From Liquidambar formosana (Eukaryota > Streptophyta > Magnoliopsida > Saxifragales > Altingiaceae): a DNA stretch of 64,000 nt. Below are positions 43,580 through 54,875 of the stretch, one piece after another; position 1 is the first letter of the stretch; each line of letters opens with the position of its first letter. The translations under genes and the position numbers were made by a program. The notes below the pieces were generated by a model. That model ran no database searches. It was not told the DNA's origin and saw nothing but the letters and a program-made list of their open reading frames with translations. Where the stretch lies: assembly GCA_039720395.1 (NCBI GenBank), contig CM077823.1, positions 13,286,107-13,350,106 of the forward strand, given 5' to 3'.

Positions 43580-46455
43580 TGTGGACCCCGGAAAGTGGCC
43601 CACAAGGGTTAAAAAGGAAAATAGGTTTGAAAACGAAAAAAGAGTCGCCACCTTATTTTTTAAAGGAAACAAGGAAAACCCTAAAAACCATTTTGTTTTA
43701 AAGAAAACAATTGAATGACTCCATGTTTAAAAAGGAAAGGCAAAAACTAGTCTTTTTTGGAAACCAAAGAAATCGGAATTCGGAGGCTAAGTTATGACAT
43801 GGGAAGGTTCTAGGCAAAGCCTATAGGCACCCATGTCACCCTTTCGGTCTCTTAGTTTATTTGGGCTAAATTAAAGTCTTACCATACAAAAATCAGCAAG
43901 TATATCATCACAAGAATTGCATGCATATCATATATCCATCCATAACAAACAAACAAAACAAAGAAAAAACAAAACAAAACTAGGATACTTAGATCCTAGG
44001 GCGGACTTGAACCTCAAAGCGCCTACGTACCATGTAGCGAAATACATGGATCAAAGTTCACATAGTTCGAAGAGAATTAGGGTTAAACCCTAATATAAAC
44101 CTATGGTAAAAACCCTAGGTTTCCTTATTTGAAAGATAGAAAATCTAGTATTTAAACCAAGTTTGAAATAGAAATAACTTCCACAAGATGGAAACTTTGA
44201 TAAAAAGGTAATTTATTTAATCAAGGAAACCTCTAATTATTACCATAGACTCATATTAGGAAATAACCCTAAGGAGGGAGAAGAGAGAAGATAAAGGAAG
44301 GAAAAGTGAATTAGGGCACTTTCAAACCCTACTTACCTTGTGCAATATCTCCGAGCAATAGCAAGCTTAAGCAATAACGACCTTATTTGCAATAAAGCGA
44401 TTATCACCCCTGTTTGCACCCTTACATGTGCTCAAAACAAACCAAAAGAGGAAAATACAAATCTGGACAGAATAGTATAAGAGCCTAAAATCATCCACTA
44501 ATCATGCATATAACACAAACAGTGAAATAATATAAACCCTAATGCAATCCTTGAACCATGACATGCATAAAACCCTAAAATCAACTAACATGAATGCAGA
44601 AAATCATCATAACTACTCTATATGCAATACATATACAGCAACTATGAAGAAAAAGACAACAAAAAGCCTAAACTACTATGCTATATGCAACACACCTAAA
44701 ACAAGGGCAAAAGAAATCCTAAACTCACACACATGCTTTAAACTATGTAAAACAGCCCTAAATCATGCAAAACTAAACATAAATGACATTCTAATCATAT
44801 GTATTAACTAATGAAAGCATCAATACATGATAAAAATGCAAGCTTGAACATGAAATAATAGTTATTCAATGCAAAACCCTAAAAAAGACACTAGAAACCC
44901 TAGAATCACAACTATGCATAAAATCATATGGAATAACATTATAACATGCATAACTCCTCAAGAATAACATTTTAATCATGAATATTAACCAATAGAAGCA
45001 TCAACACATGATAAAAATGCCAACTTGAACATGAAATAAAGTTATTCTAATTTCAGCACAATAGAAACCCTAGAATCACAACTATACATTAAACCACATA
45101 AAACAAACCCCTAGTATGCAAAGCTAACCATGAACAATATTCTAATCATGCATATTAACCAATAGAAGCATCAACACATGATAAAAACATAAGCTTTGGC
45201 ATATAATAGAGCTATTCTAAGCAAAATCCTAATTTCAGCATAAAGAGAAAAGAGGTATACCTATGGTGGAGTCCTCTTGCTGTTGTAGAGACTTCTTCTC
45301 CTCTTGAAACACTCTCCTTCAAGCCTCCACACAAACCCTAGCTCTCTCTTGGAACTCTCTCTCACTCTCTTTATCTAGAAATTAGGTTAAAATACATAAG
45401 AATGTCTTAGTTGCCTCAAAGTGGCTCCCCTAGTGCTGAAGTATAAGGGGGTATTTATAGGGATTGAGTGGAATCAATCAATGGTTGGGATTAAAACCCT
45501 AAATATTAATCCAAGGGTCCTTAGAGACTCTCTTGGGGCTCAAGGCACTTAAATAGGGTTGAAAATATGATGGAAAGGCGGCTGGAGGCGGAAAAATATG
45601 TCAAAATAGGAAGGGAATCAAAAAACCCTAAAAAATGGCGAAGTTCCTCGGCTGACCACCCAGGGTTGGGCGGCTAACCACCTGGCCTTGGGTGGCTGAC
45701 CACCTGGGCTGGGCGGTTAGCCGCCAAGCCCCAGATGGTCACCCGAGCGCGCCATCAGCAATTGCCTTATTTGAGCCATTTCGGCTTCCAAATGTGTTTC
45801 GGGGGTCAAATCAACTCCAATTTTGACGAAACGAAAGCCAAAACGACCGTGCTTCGATGAGGAATGTAATTTGAGACATTTTAGGGCAAAAATCCCTATC
45901 CATGGCTGCATGGTTGGGTTTTACAAAGATGGCTACCGCCATGCACCACCATCGCTAAGCTTAGGTATGCACACAGGGTCGCACCGAATGCTTTCCAATT
46001 CAAAATTCAACCTTCCAAAACATCTTTGGGAATGAAATTAAGACTAATTAAAGTCAAATGGGTGGGAATCGAGTGAAAATCATGAGCCAATTTGAGCCAA
46101 CCCGAAGTGGGTCTCTTAGCCACCTTGAACCATATTGAGCCATTTTAATCCCGAACCATCAATTCATCGAATTGAACCCACAAATACCTCAAATACATCC
46201 ATATGAACTCCAATTGACAACTTGGAGATCATTTCAAGGTTAAATGGAAAGTTTGTGACCTAAAAGACGGTTATGCCCCTCAAGTCACAAAAGTTCTTAT
46301 TAACCCTCAAGATTAACTCCAAATTGAACCAATATTCATATCCAATGTCCTTGTGATTCTAAAAGGCTAATGCAAGTAACTAAAATAAAAAACAAAATAA
46401 AAACATGCATGGAATGACAAACCCTAGTAAGGTGGTGCAAAAATGGGGTGTGACA
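43580..46455 (-). mobile_element. solo LTR nested inside the Tat-type solo LTR
   Basis: 2876 bp. On the minus strand it begins TGTCACACCCCATTTTTGC at 46455 and ends CTTTCCGGGGTCCACA at 43580. Perfect 5-bp duplication CTATG (43575-43579 and 46456-46460). A minus-strand TATA box CCCTATAAATACCCC lies near 45448-45462. Repeated blocks with aaccctagaatcacaactat and gaagcatcaacacatgat occur three times at 44815-45190. No coding sequence. Confidence 0.85.
44810..45200. repeat. three diverged tandem units of about 130 bp
   Basis: The phrases gaagcatca-acatgataaaaa and tattctaatcat-catattaac occur three times at 44815-44850, 44995-45030 and 45165-45190. Internal amplification within the nested LTR. 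Confidence 0.6.
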
Positions 46456-48185
46456 CTATGGTTGATTAGAGAGTGGGGTCATCTGAGATCCCAAAAATAA
46501 GTCCATCTGTGGCCTTATCATCAAACGGGTCCATTTAAGGTTCATTTGGAAATTGATTGACTCCTAGTGGTCTGTGAGACTAAAGATTATGGGTAAGGGG
46601 GTTTGGTTACGAGTGGGGAAGGTGTGAGGCACCCCACATCGCTCGTTAGAATCCAATGATTCCCAATCTCAACGATGTTTCTGATTAAAATCCCATTTGA
46701 TATTATTGATTTCCTATACGAATAATTTGACATAGAATACCCTTTTGAAGGATGTTGAATCTGTTGTTTGAAAAGAGATCCTTAAAGACATTAGAGCAAA
46801 GTCTTTTTGAAAGTGTTGGTTTTGAAGGAGTATGCCTTAAGGTTGTGAATGAAAATTGTTTTGAAAGGACCATAAATTCGCCTTCCTTCTCTTGGGTATC
46901 TTAGGTCAAATTGATTATCTCTAATGCATCCCTATCTTGCAGTAGTAAAATCAATCCTTTATGAAAGGATGGAAATGGAAATGATGTGAATTCGCTTTTA
47001 AAGAATTAATATCAAGTGTGAACCTTTTTGGGATCCAGAGAAAGCTCGAGACTTTTGAAGTCGAGGGAAAGAAAAAGGATGCTTTTTGAAAGCTATTGAA
47101 ATGGAGAGGATGTTCCCTTTTGAAGGGAAAGGATTGCCTTTTGAAGACAGGGGTTCCTTTTGAAGGAAGAAATGTATTTGATTGAGGAAAGAACACTTTT
47201 GAAGTGTGAAGGAATTTTGGGTTTAAACAAAGCGAAAGTGAAGCTTTATGAATCTTAATCTTAATTAAAAAGAGATCCTGCATAGAATGATGGTGTTTGT
47301 AAAATTGATTTGATTAAGATGATTGTTTTTAGAAAGAGGGCATGCGCCTTTTAATGAAAAGAATTCGTTCAAGTCATTTTTGGAATGAACTTGTCAATTG
47401 AAAACAACACGCTTGTCAACAACTTGCTTGTTGGCAAGTGGTCCTTTATGAATAAAAAATCTTTATTGGATAAAGATGGTAATGTTGTCAAAAGTGATTT
47501 GAAGATAATGGTCTTATGCAGGTATGAATCTTTTAGCAAGGATTTAAGATGTAAAGAATCACTTTTAATTTTAACAGACTCTTTGAAAAGGTATTTGGAG
47601 CTTTTGAAGCTTAAAAATGATTAGGAGTAATTTAAATCCAATCATGGTGTGCACTTAGATTAATTGAATAAAATGCAACCCTTCAAATCTCACGAGGATT
47701 GAGATTTTACTACGTGACATAGGGACACGCAAGAGTTTCTGGATTCGAGGTAAGGTGATTCATTGGAATCTGGCGGGTCAATTGATTAAGTCCAGTTGAT
47801 GGCGATAAGCTATTATGCTATGGATGAGTTTTTAAGCCTTTGATGCTGTAAAATTTTATCCATGGTATGATAGATCATCTCGAGGCATTAGTTGTATCTT
47901 ATTCACATGGGAATAGAATTGAAATATCAACATGGCATGAAATTTCAAGATAAGTACATCAAAAAATGTCAAAAGATGTATAAGCATAATCAACCTTGGC
48001 AAAGCTTGGAATTCATGAATGCGATGTTTATTGCTTTGAAAAGCATAAGTATATGTACATAAAATAAAAAGGGTCAAGTGACCACAAAATGAAAAAGTGC
48101 TCAAGTATTGGGGCAAAAGGTTGCAACGACCACAACCCGGAGGGTAGCGAAAAGCCATAGTCTCTAAATAAAGCGGTAAATAAAG

Positions 48186-48340
48186 CAACTAATAGTTAGA
48201 ATTTTTAGGGGCAAGAGTCGCAACGACCACACAACCCAGAGGATTCAACCTCGAAAGTAGTGAATAGTTAAAATTTTTAGGGGCAAGAGTCGCAACGACC
48301 ACACAACCTGGAGGATTCAACCTCGAAAGTAAAAGAAAGA
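48186..48340. repeat. 78-bp tandem duplication
   Basis: Two nearly identical copies of aattttTAGGGGCAAGAGTCGCAACG...GATTCAACCTCGAAAGTA within the Tat-type solo LTR. A third partial relative lies at 48115-48145. Confidence 0.8.
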
Positions 48341-50013
48341 AAAAAAGAAGCCTACTGCGCCTCATATCAAGAGCATGTAGGGGCTGTAGTAGTGGAAACA
48401 AGAAGAGGTTAGTGTAAACAATATGCATGCACGCATGAACCTAACCTTGCCAAATTTGATTTTGTTTAAACATCCCCTCAACCTTTGGACATGCTTAAAT
48501 TTCCATTTCACACATCATATATGCAAGCTCACATGCAATGAAAGAAAATAAAAAATGGGTGCTAGCAACTTATTTGGAAGGGTTTGCAAGCATTGGGTGG
48601 TTTAGGGTTTTCCTGCCTTTAACCCACCATACAAGGGTTGATCCCTTCACGACACATGTTAGGAGACCCAGGTACGCACTCGGGCAAAGGTGGGGAGGGC
48701 GACAATCACATATTGAGACTGCAAGAAATATGGTAAGCTTAATAGGAAATTAAACTAAAAAGCTTAGGAATAAAAGGGGAAGCTCACCTAGTGTAGGTGA
48801 TTTCACCTTAGCTTTGACCAAGTTAGGCTTGAGTGCTTGAAATCCTCCTTTGAGAAGCTCCTTGGATGATTCCAAGTGTGTTTGGAAAGTGGTGGAGTGA
48901 AATAGGGAAGGAAAGTGGGGTAACAGTGAAGTTACCAGTCAGCAGAAGTGAAGTTGCCACTCAACCGATATGAAATTGACAGTCCTTCTGTAGTAAAACT
49001 GCAGCAGAATTTGTGTCCTTATGCTATCCAAATGGAACTTGGATGGTTCAAGCCTAGGATTTTCCTTCAAGAACAGCCCCCAAATATGTGTGAGAGGGTT
49101 CTTGAGAGGATGTGTGGTAGATTTCTTTTTGTGGTGGATGGGCTTGGATTGGATTTTGGGTTGGATGGATTAGTGTTTAGGATGGTTTTCTTTTAATGGA
49201 ATGATTAGTGTATGGGTTAGTGTGAGGGTGAAATGACTAAGGGCTTCCTAATTGTGTGTCGGAAAGATGGAATGAGGCTAAGGATTAGAGGTTTTGGGAA
49301 TTGGTCCTTAATACATAAAAATGGGGGCTATTTATAGGAAAATTTGGACTTTTAGGGGTAAAATGGACATTTGGAGGGGCATTTTGGTCAAATGGGACAT
49401 GGAAGGCATTTAGGCATTGTTTGCTGAAGGAATTACCTCATTTAATGAGGGCAAGATGGTCCAAAAGTGGCAAAAGGGCAAACTGCCCATCCACGCTGGC
49501 ATGGCAGGTGTGGCCCACGCTGGCCTGGCATGCGTGGAAAACAGTCCCATCCAGGCAGTTGGATTTCAGCTGCAGGAGGCTGCAGGGATCTGCAGAGCCG
49601 AAAGCAAGATCTTCCATGTTGGTTTGGCCAGCGTGGGCACAGTTGTCCCACATTTGTGATGATTTCTCATCATCACACATGGGAACTTGTGTTTTTCGGG
49701 CATTATGCCCTTCTAGAAGCTGTGGGGCCATTGTGGTGGGCCTAGGGTGGTGGTCTGCCCTACTGTGGGGCCGTACGATCGTGTGATCGCTTTCGATCGC
49801 AGATCGGTTGAAATCCGACCGTTGATCTTGAATGGGGATTGAAACTTTGGGTCCCAAAACTTGGTTTGGGACCAAAGAGTGGAATGTGCACTCTCTTGGG
49901 TGGGATTGAATGGCTCGGATGCGAGCATGATGCTCGTAGGGTTCTGTAATTAGGGTTTTGTTGATCGTGAGCCGAATGAGGTCCGATCTTCGATCAAATA
50001 GCCCTGTATTGAT

Positions 50014-50756
50014 CTTGAGGGGTTGAATTGAACATCCAATGGTTGGTTTGACCATTGGATATAAAATTGTGAGGAATTGAACCACCTAATGTTGTATTAG
50101 GGGTTCGGTTTTGGGCAATTTGGGGATCAGAGGGCTCGTGCCTTCTGATTCCCAATCAAATGGTCCTAGACCGCTCTAGGGATGTTGAATTGAAGATCCT
50201 ATGGTTGAATTGGCCATCGGATCAAGGATTGTTGGGGATTGAACCACCTAGTGCTGAATCAGGGGTTTGGTTTGGGCAAAATTGGGGATCGGAGGGCTCG
50301 TGCCTTCTGATTCCAAATAAAATGATCCTAAACCACTCTAGGGATGCTGAATTGAAGATCCTACGGTTGAATTGGTCGTTGGATCAAAGATTGTTAGGAA
50401 TTGAACCACCTAGTACTGATTTAGGGGTTCAATTTGGGGGAAATTGGGGATCAGAGGGCTCGTGCCTTCTGATTCCCAATCAAATGATCCTAGACTGCTC
50501 TAGAGATGTTGAATTGAAGATCCTACGATTGAATTGGCCGTTGGATAAAAGATTGTTAGGAATTGAACCACCTAGTACTGATTTAGGGGTTCAATTTGGG
50601 GGAAATTGGGGATCGGAGGGCTCATGCCTTCTGATTCCCAATCAAATGATCCTAGATCACTCTAGGGATGTTGAATTGAAGATTCTACGGTTGAATTGTC
50701 TGTTGGATCAAAGATTATTAGGAATTGAACCATCTAGTACTGATTTAGGGGTTTAA
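50014..50756. repeat. 162-bp tandem repeats in the Tat-type solo LTR
   Basis: About 4.6 units of 162 bp (repeated TCGTGCCTTCTGATTCC and GGAATTGAACCACCTAGT). The last 3.7 units are all exactly a multiple of three and free of plus-strand stops, creating a 198-codon repetitive frame from 50160. It lies antisense to the LTR and is an artefact of the repeat, not a gene. Confidence 0.85.
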
Positions 50757-50892
50757 TTTGAGGAGAAGCTTTGTCCTAGTGGGTAGGATAGGGTGAATGA
50801 AGTTAGGTACGGAGCATGTCCGACCTAATTGTACTATTGACGGGTTAATCGATTTTATCCGGAGGTGGCCCGATAAAATTTGGGTGTCTACA

Positions 50893-51640
50893 CCTTCTGC
50901 CAAGGATGATGTGGAGGTTTTGATTCTTGATGATTCTCCAGTTCAAGCGGCCTCGAAGAAGAGACGTCTTGCAAAAAAGTCTTTTGCTGTGGTTGCCTCT
51001 AAAGAGGAAGAGGAAGAGGTTCCTTAGGTGGAGACTCGTGCATCAAAGAGGGTGAAGCTTGCCAAATAGGGAAAAGGAGATAAGGGGCAAGGCGAGGCCA
51101 ATACCATGGCTGATGCGCTGACCAAAGAGGTGGGTGGTAAGCCCGTGGTTAGCACGAAGGAGGCTATAGCAACAGCTACTATTATGGAGGTGGAGGCCCA
51201 GGAAGCCAAGGCAAGAACTGATGTCAAGGCTAAAAAAGCTGAGGAGAAAACCCAGGCTGAAGCTGAAGCCAAGGCAAAGGAGGCTAAGGCCAGGGCAAAG
51301 GCTGAGGCTAAAGCAAGAGAGGCCAAGGCCAAGACTGATGTTTAAGCAAGAGAGGCCAAGGCCAAAGCTAAGGCCAAGGCCAAGGCCAGGGAGGCTCAGG
51401 CCAAAGCCAAGGCTGACGCCAGGGCAAAAGATGCCGTGGCCAAAGCTGAAGCTGATTCCAAAGCAAAGAAGGCTAAGGTTAATACTACAGCGAAAGCTCG
51501 AGAAGCCAGGTCAAGAGAGGCTAAGGCAAAAGCTGAGGATAAGGCGGGAGTCGCGTTTGCTACTGAAGCTGAAGTCATGGCTAGAGCTGAGGGAACTCAG
51601 TCCAAGGGCAAAGCCAAGGCCAGTATCCCTTCTGGTATGT
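50893..51640 (+). pseudogene. PMD gene, Ala/Lys-rich repeat segment
   Basis: After the solo LTR the frame reads SAKDDVEVLILDDSPVQAAS, then basic KKRR. A stop lies at 51025 and another at 51068. A long run of AKA/AEA/REAKAK repeats (51106-51650) follows, with one stop at 51343. The composition suggests a charged single alpha-helix or coiled coil. Arg/Lys-rich frames in other phases of the same stretch are shadows. Confidence 0.65.
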
Positions 51641-51688
51641 CAGGCACCGCGAGCCCAATACCCACTTTAAGGGATCCTGACCTTCAGG

Positions 51689-51782
51689 GTATGTGTCCGT
51701 ATACTCATTTATATATTACATGTCTTTTGCTAAGGAATTGATCTAATGTCTTTCTTTCTCTCTTTTTTTTTTTTTTTTTTAG
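51689..51782 (+). other. PMD gene second intron
   Basis: Donor CAGG/GTATGTG and acceptor after an 18-T tract (tttttttttag). It joins DLQG to LASRTFGPSPRLDV. Confidence 0.55.
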
Positions 51783-52393
51783 CTCTGGCTTCTCGCACCT
51801 TTGGCCCTTCTCCTCGCCTTGATGTGCATAGTCTTGATTTTGATGGGTCTCCTCCTGCTTATTCTCTGTCAACTTTGGGTGGTGGTGCCACTTGGCCTTT
51901 TGGAGTGAATTCTGAGCCCGTAAAAGTGGAGGTTCATGGGTACAGAGTGTGGTCAGCTTACGCGCCTATTTTGGAAAGGGTTTTCACCAAGCATGGGGAT
52001 ATCGCATGCGATTGTCCATTCCAATGTCCAGACGTTCACGTGGTATTGCTTGAGTCTCTTGCAAAAGTGGTACATGCACTTATACATGAGTCACCTCGCA
52101 CTCTGGATTTTTCTAGTCTGAAGTGTATCTCCGAAACAATTTTTGATCTTGGACCAGCAGAATTTAAGATGGACTTGATTCACCGTGAGGTAGACAAGGT
52201 GGAGGCTTTTGTGAACTATGTCGCAGCTCATGACGCCGTGCAAAGTTATACTCAAAACCTAAAAGAGGTCGAGGACCTTGTTGGTATTCTTAAAGTGAAG
52301 AAGGCGCAAGCGGAGGATGATCTTCGTTGGGCACAGGATGGGCTGCCTCCAGACTTTGATCCTTATACTATTTTCTCACCCAATTTTGTCTAG
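51783..52393 (+). pseudogene. PMD gene, C-terminal exon
   Basis: An open segment of about 200 codons from the acceptor to the stop at 52391-52393: LASRTFGPSPRLDVHSLDFD, then a helical acidic region (HREVDKVEAFVNYVAAHDAV, LKEVEDLVGILKVKKAQAED) likely to form a coiled coil. The apparent upstream ATG at 51746 lies in the intron. It is the best preserved part of the antisense gene. Confidence 0.6.
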
Positions 52394-52589
52394 TATAGGA
52401 CGAAGTTACTCTTCTCTTTTGTATCTGTATCGAGAACCATTTTTAGTAAAATGATCATTTTGAATTTTATTGTGCATTTTCTATCTCTATCTTTCTTTGT
52501 GATATGCCTGGAGTGTAGTTTTAGGGTGCTTATCGCGATCTAAACTACACTCTTTTGAGCTCAAGGCCGCCTTATGTCCTTTTCAATAT

Positions 52590-53290
52590 TTTTTGACTAA
52601 GTCTCAATCTATGACCTGAGGATATCGAGCTCATCTCTCTTATAGTTTTGCCCCGAGGGCAATTTTCTTGCAATCGCACAAATAAATTGCACTTACATAG
52701 AATCGCTTAGTCCTGAATGGAAAAAAAAAAATTCAACATTTTTTTTTAACTAAGTCTTAATCTATGACCTTAGGATATCGAGGTCATCTCTTATAGTTTT
52801 GCCCTGGGGGTAACTTTCTTGCAATCGCACAAATAAATTGCACTTACATAGAATCACTTAGTCCTGAATGGAAAAAAAAATTTCAACATTTTTTTACTGA
52901 GTCTTAATCTATGATCTCAGGATATCGAGGTCATCTCTTATAGTTTTGCCTTGAGGGCAATTTTCTTGCAATCGTGCAAATAAATTGCACTTACATAGAA
53001 TCGCTTAGTCCTGAATGGAAAAAAAAATTTCAACATTTTTTTTTTTGACTAAGTCTTAATCCATAACCTCAGGATATCAAGGTCATCTCTTATAGTTTTG
53101 CCCTGAGGGCAATTTTCTTGCAATCCCACAAATAAATTGCACTTATATAGAATCGCTTAGTCCTGAATGGAAAAAAAACAAAAATTCAACATTTTTTTTT
53201 ACTAAGTCTTAATCTATGACCTCAGGATATCGAGGTCATCTCTTATAATTTTGCCCCGAGATCGCACAAAATAAATGAGGACCAAGTGTT
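52590..53290. repeat. tandem repeats of about 150-160 bp between PMD and integrase
   Basis: Four to five units with the shared phrases aagtcttaatctatgacc, aggatatcgaggtcatctct, tcttgcaatcgcacaaataa and cttagtcctgaatggaaaaa. They start near 52590, 52749, 52897, 53048 and 53203, so the period drifts between 148 and 159 bp through T/A-run length. They separate the convergent 3' ends of the antisense PMD gene and pol. Confidence 0.85.
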
Positions 53291-53378
53291 TGATTTTTCA
53301 AAACACTTCAAAACACCTTATATAAATGTGCCAAAATACAACTTTTTGCAATCTTGCCAATTACAATGTCATTGTTTG

Positions 53379-54339
53379 CTATGGATAGAATTTTTTAATC
53401 CACATTTCATTGATTGGTGGGGACAAAGTATCTGAATTGACCTTGGAGATTCTATAGTACCCAGTCTCGTTAGCTTCTCTGACCACATAAGGTCCCTCCC
53501 ATTTTGGTGCGAATTTGTTCGAGGTCGAGATCGCTCTCCTTATGTGCGAGGCTGCTCTTAGAACGAGATCTCCTTCCTCGAATGTTCTAGCCTTAACTAA
53601 CTGGTCGTAGGCTCTAGACATTCGCCTTTGATGAACGAGGTTCTTTGCTCTTGCTTTCTTTCTTTTTTCTTTGAGCACTTCGAGGTTTGTGGCTCTGGTG
53701 TCAGGGTCGACCTCGCTTCTCAGGGCCATCCTTACAGATGGGACTGCAATTTTGACTGGTAATATTGCCTCAGATTCGTAAACAAGGGAGAAGGGGGAGG
53801 CCTATGTTGCCCCTCTCCTTAAGGTTCTATAGGCCCAAAGGGCGAGAGGTAACATTTCATGGGATGCCCCCGGATATCGTGCAGTATTCTACTAAGTATT
53901 TTGATTAGTGTCTTGTTAGTAGCTTCAGCCTGTCCATTCCCTTTGGGGTAATATGCGGAGGATTTGTGATGCGTGACCTCATATCTAGCCAATAAACTTC
54001 ACACATGTCTGTTCATGAACAGTGTTCCATTGTCAAAGAGAATCCTCTTCGGTATTCTAAATCGGCAGATAATATGTTCGATGATGAAGTTCATTACTGT
54101 CGCCTGGTTGCTTTTTTAAGTGGGATTGCTTCTACCCACTTGGTGTAGCATTTTGTGGCGGCCAAGATCCAAATGTTTCCACATCTTAAGGCCGATATTG
54201 GCCCAAGGTCTATCACCCAAGTGTGGAAAGGCCATGGTATAGATAGGTTATGAAGTTCAACTACGGGGGTGTGGACGAGGTTGCCATGCTCTTGACATGC
54301 TAAGTAACGCTTGGCAAATGATATGCAATTTGCCTCCAT
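53379..54339 (-). pseudogene. gypsy integrase
   Basis: The C-terminal segment 53729-53379 contains the GPY/F module (FAPKWEGPYVVREANETGYY), ending at FYP. The segment 54339-54094 holds part of the zinc-binding region (YLACQEHGNLVHTP) and the start of the catalytic core (IPWPFHTWVIDLGPI). Between 54093 and 53730 the frame is broken but continues the core (a NG.LF..-type region on the minus strand). It would insert the cDNA into the chromosome. No intact DDE set can be read. Confidence 0.8.
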
Positions 54340-54875
54340 TGTTGGCCAGTTATCCTATGTGTAGGACCTATTGGAGTAGCTTTGTCCCACCCTGATGTTC
54401 TTCGCAAGCTCCTGCATAGACTTCCTCGAGGATTCTTGCGAGGTCAGGACTTGCCATGCATTTCAGAGGCCCGCCGCTGAATCTCTTTCTAAAAAGCGCT
54501 CCATTTTGTATAAAGAATCTCTTCGCTTTCTTCTTGAGTGGAAGTGCTTCACTTACCTTAATTGGGAGGATTCCCTCGAGGAGGTAGTCTAAATAAGGGG
54601 TATACCAATCCTGTATTTCCCCGCAATAGCACTCTTTGCTGTTAGGGAGGGCTTAACATCCCATACAATTTTGTTGGAAGTTAGTAGCTTCTTCAGCCAT
54701 GGTGGGCCAATAGTAGCCCTACCGCTGGATTTGTTTGTATAGACTGATCTCGTGTGCTCCACATCTTTCCTTGTAGACTTTGTGGAGGACTTTGTTAGCT
54801 AAGGCACTCCTAATACACCTACTCAAGATACTCACTTCCCCTGAAGTATAATTCTCCACTGAGGAAGGTGAAGTG
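54340..54875 (-). pseudogene. gypsy RNase H-integrase linker, degenerate
   Basis: Minus-strand remnants between the second RNase H and the integrase (a RC.GA.EISL..Q-type zinc-finger block near 54700-54770). Many stops. Confidence 0.5.

Larger units (their letters stand above)
43362..50897 (-). mobile_element. Tat-type solo LTR in the PMD coding region
   Basis: A solo LTR at 43367-50892 (TGTCGCTACCCC...GGGTGTCTACA on the plus strand; TGTAGACACCC at its minus-strand start) with a perfect 5-bp duplication CCTTC (43362-43366 and 50893-50897). Removing it and one duplication copy restores the PMD frame (...VPLAIPS then AKDDVEVLILDD). It contains another solo LTR (43580-46455), so its own length is about 4.6 kb, long but usual for Tat/Ogre LTRs. 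A minus-strand TATA-like CCTATAAATAGCC lies near 49325-49340. No genes inside. Confidence 0.85.
41076..52393 (+). pseudogene. plant mobile domain (PMD) antisense gene of the retrotransposon, intron-containing, interrupted
   Basis: PMD proteins (aminotransferase-like, MAIN/MAIL family) occur as host nuclear proteins and as accessory ORFs of plant transposons. Blocks in order: MASTGAIYAQKDG (41076), LGSY-type SQPAIGWKEWC region, IAWGEFAPTLEDVVVLTWL (41545-41600, the family hallmark), LFLGTLFYRLDMIK, WPDASKKKLSDYIDS, then VAYHFDRVSR and FGFDQGPLHLL (near 42412-42480). An intron lies at 42898-43023 (GT-AG). The coding region is cut at 43366 by a solo LTR and resumes at 50893 in frame. It then has an Ala/Lys/Glu-rich segment (51106-51650), a second intron (51689-51782) and a C-terminal segment to 52393. 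Defects include a frameshift near 41250, stops near 41621, 41824 and 51343, and others. It lies opposite to gag-pol. Confidence 0.75.

Noticed and set aside
49438..50085. 215-codon minus-strand open frame
   Set aside because: It lies wholly inside the Tat-type solo LTR, has no recognisable domain, and overlaps open frames in other phases caused by GC-richer composition.
50160..50756. 198-codon repetitive open frame
   Set aside because: It is generated by 162-bp tandem repeats in an LTR and is antisense to the LTR. Kept only as a repeat feature.
51221..51670. Arg/Lys/Pro-rich 149-codon frame, and the minus-strand Ala/Leu/Ser-rich frames in the same stretch
   Set aside because: Shadows of the Ala/Lys/Glu-rich PMD repeat segment read in other phases.
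50014..53290. Possible CRISPR-like array
   Set aside because: The units are contiguous tandem repeats of 150-162 bp without unique spacers, in eukaryotic retrotransposon DNA.
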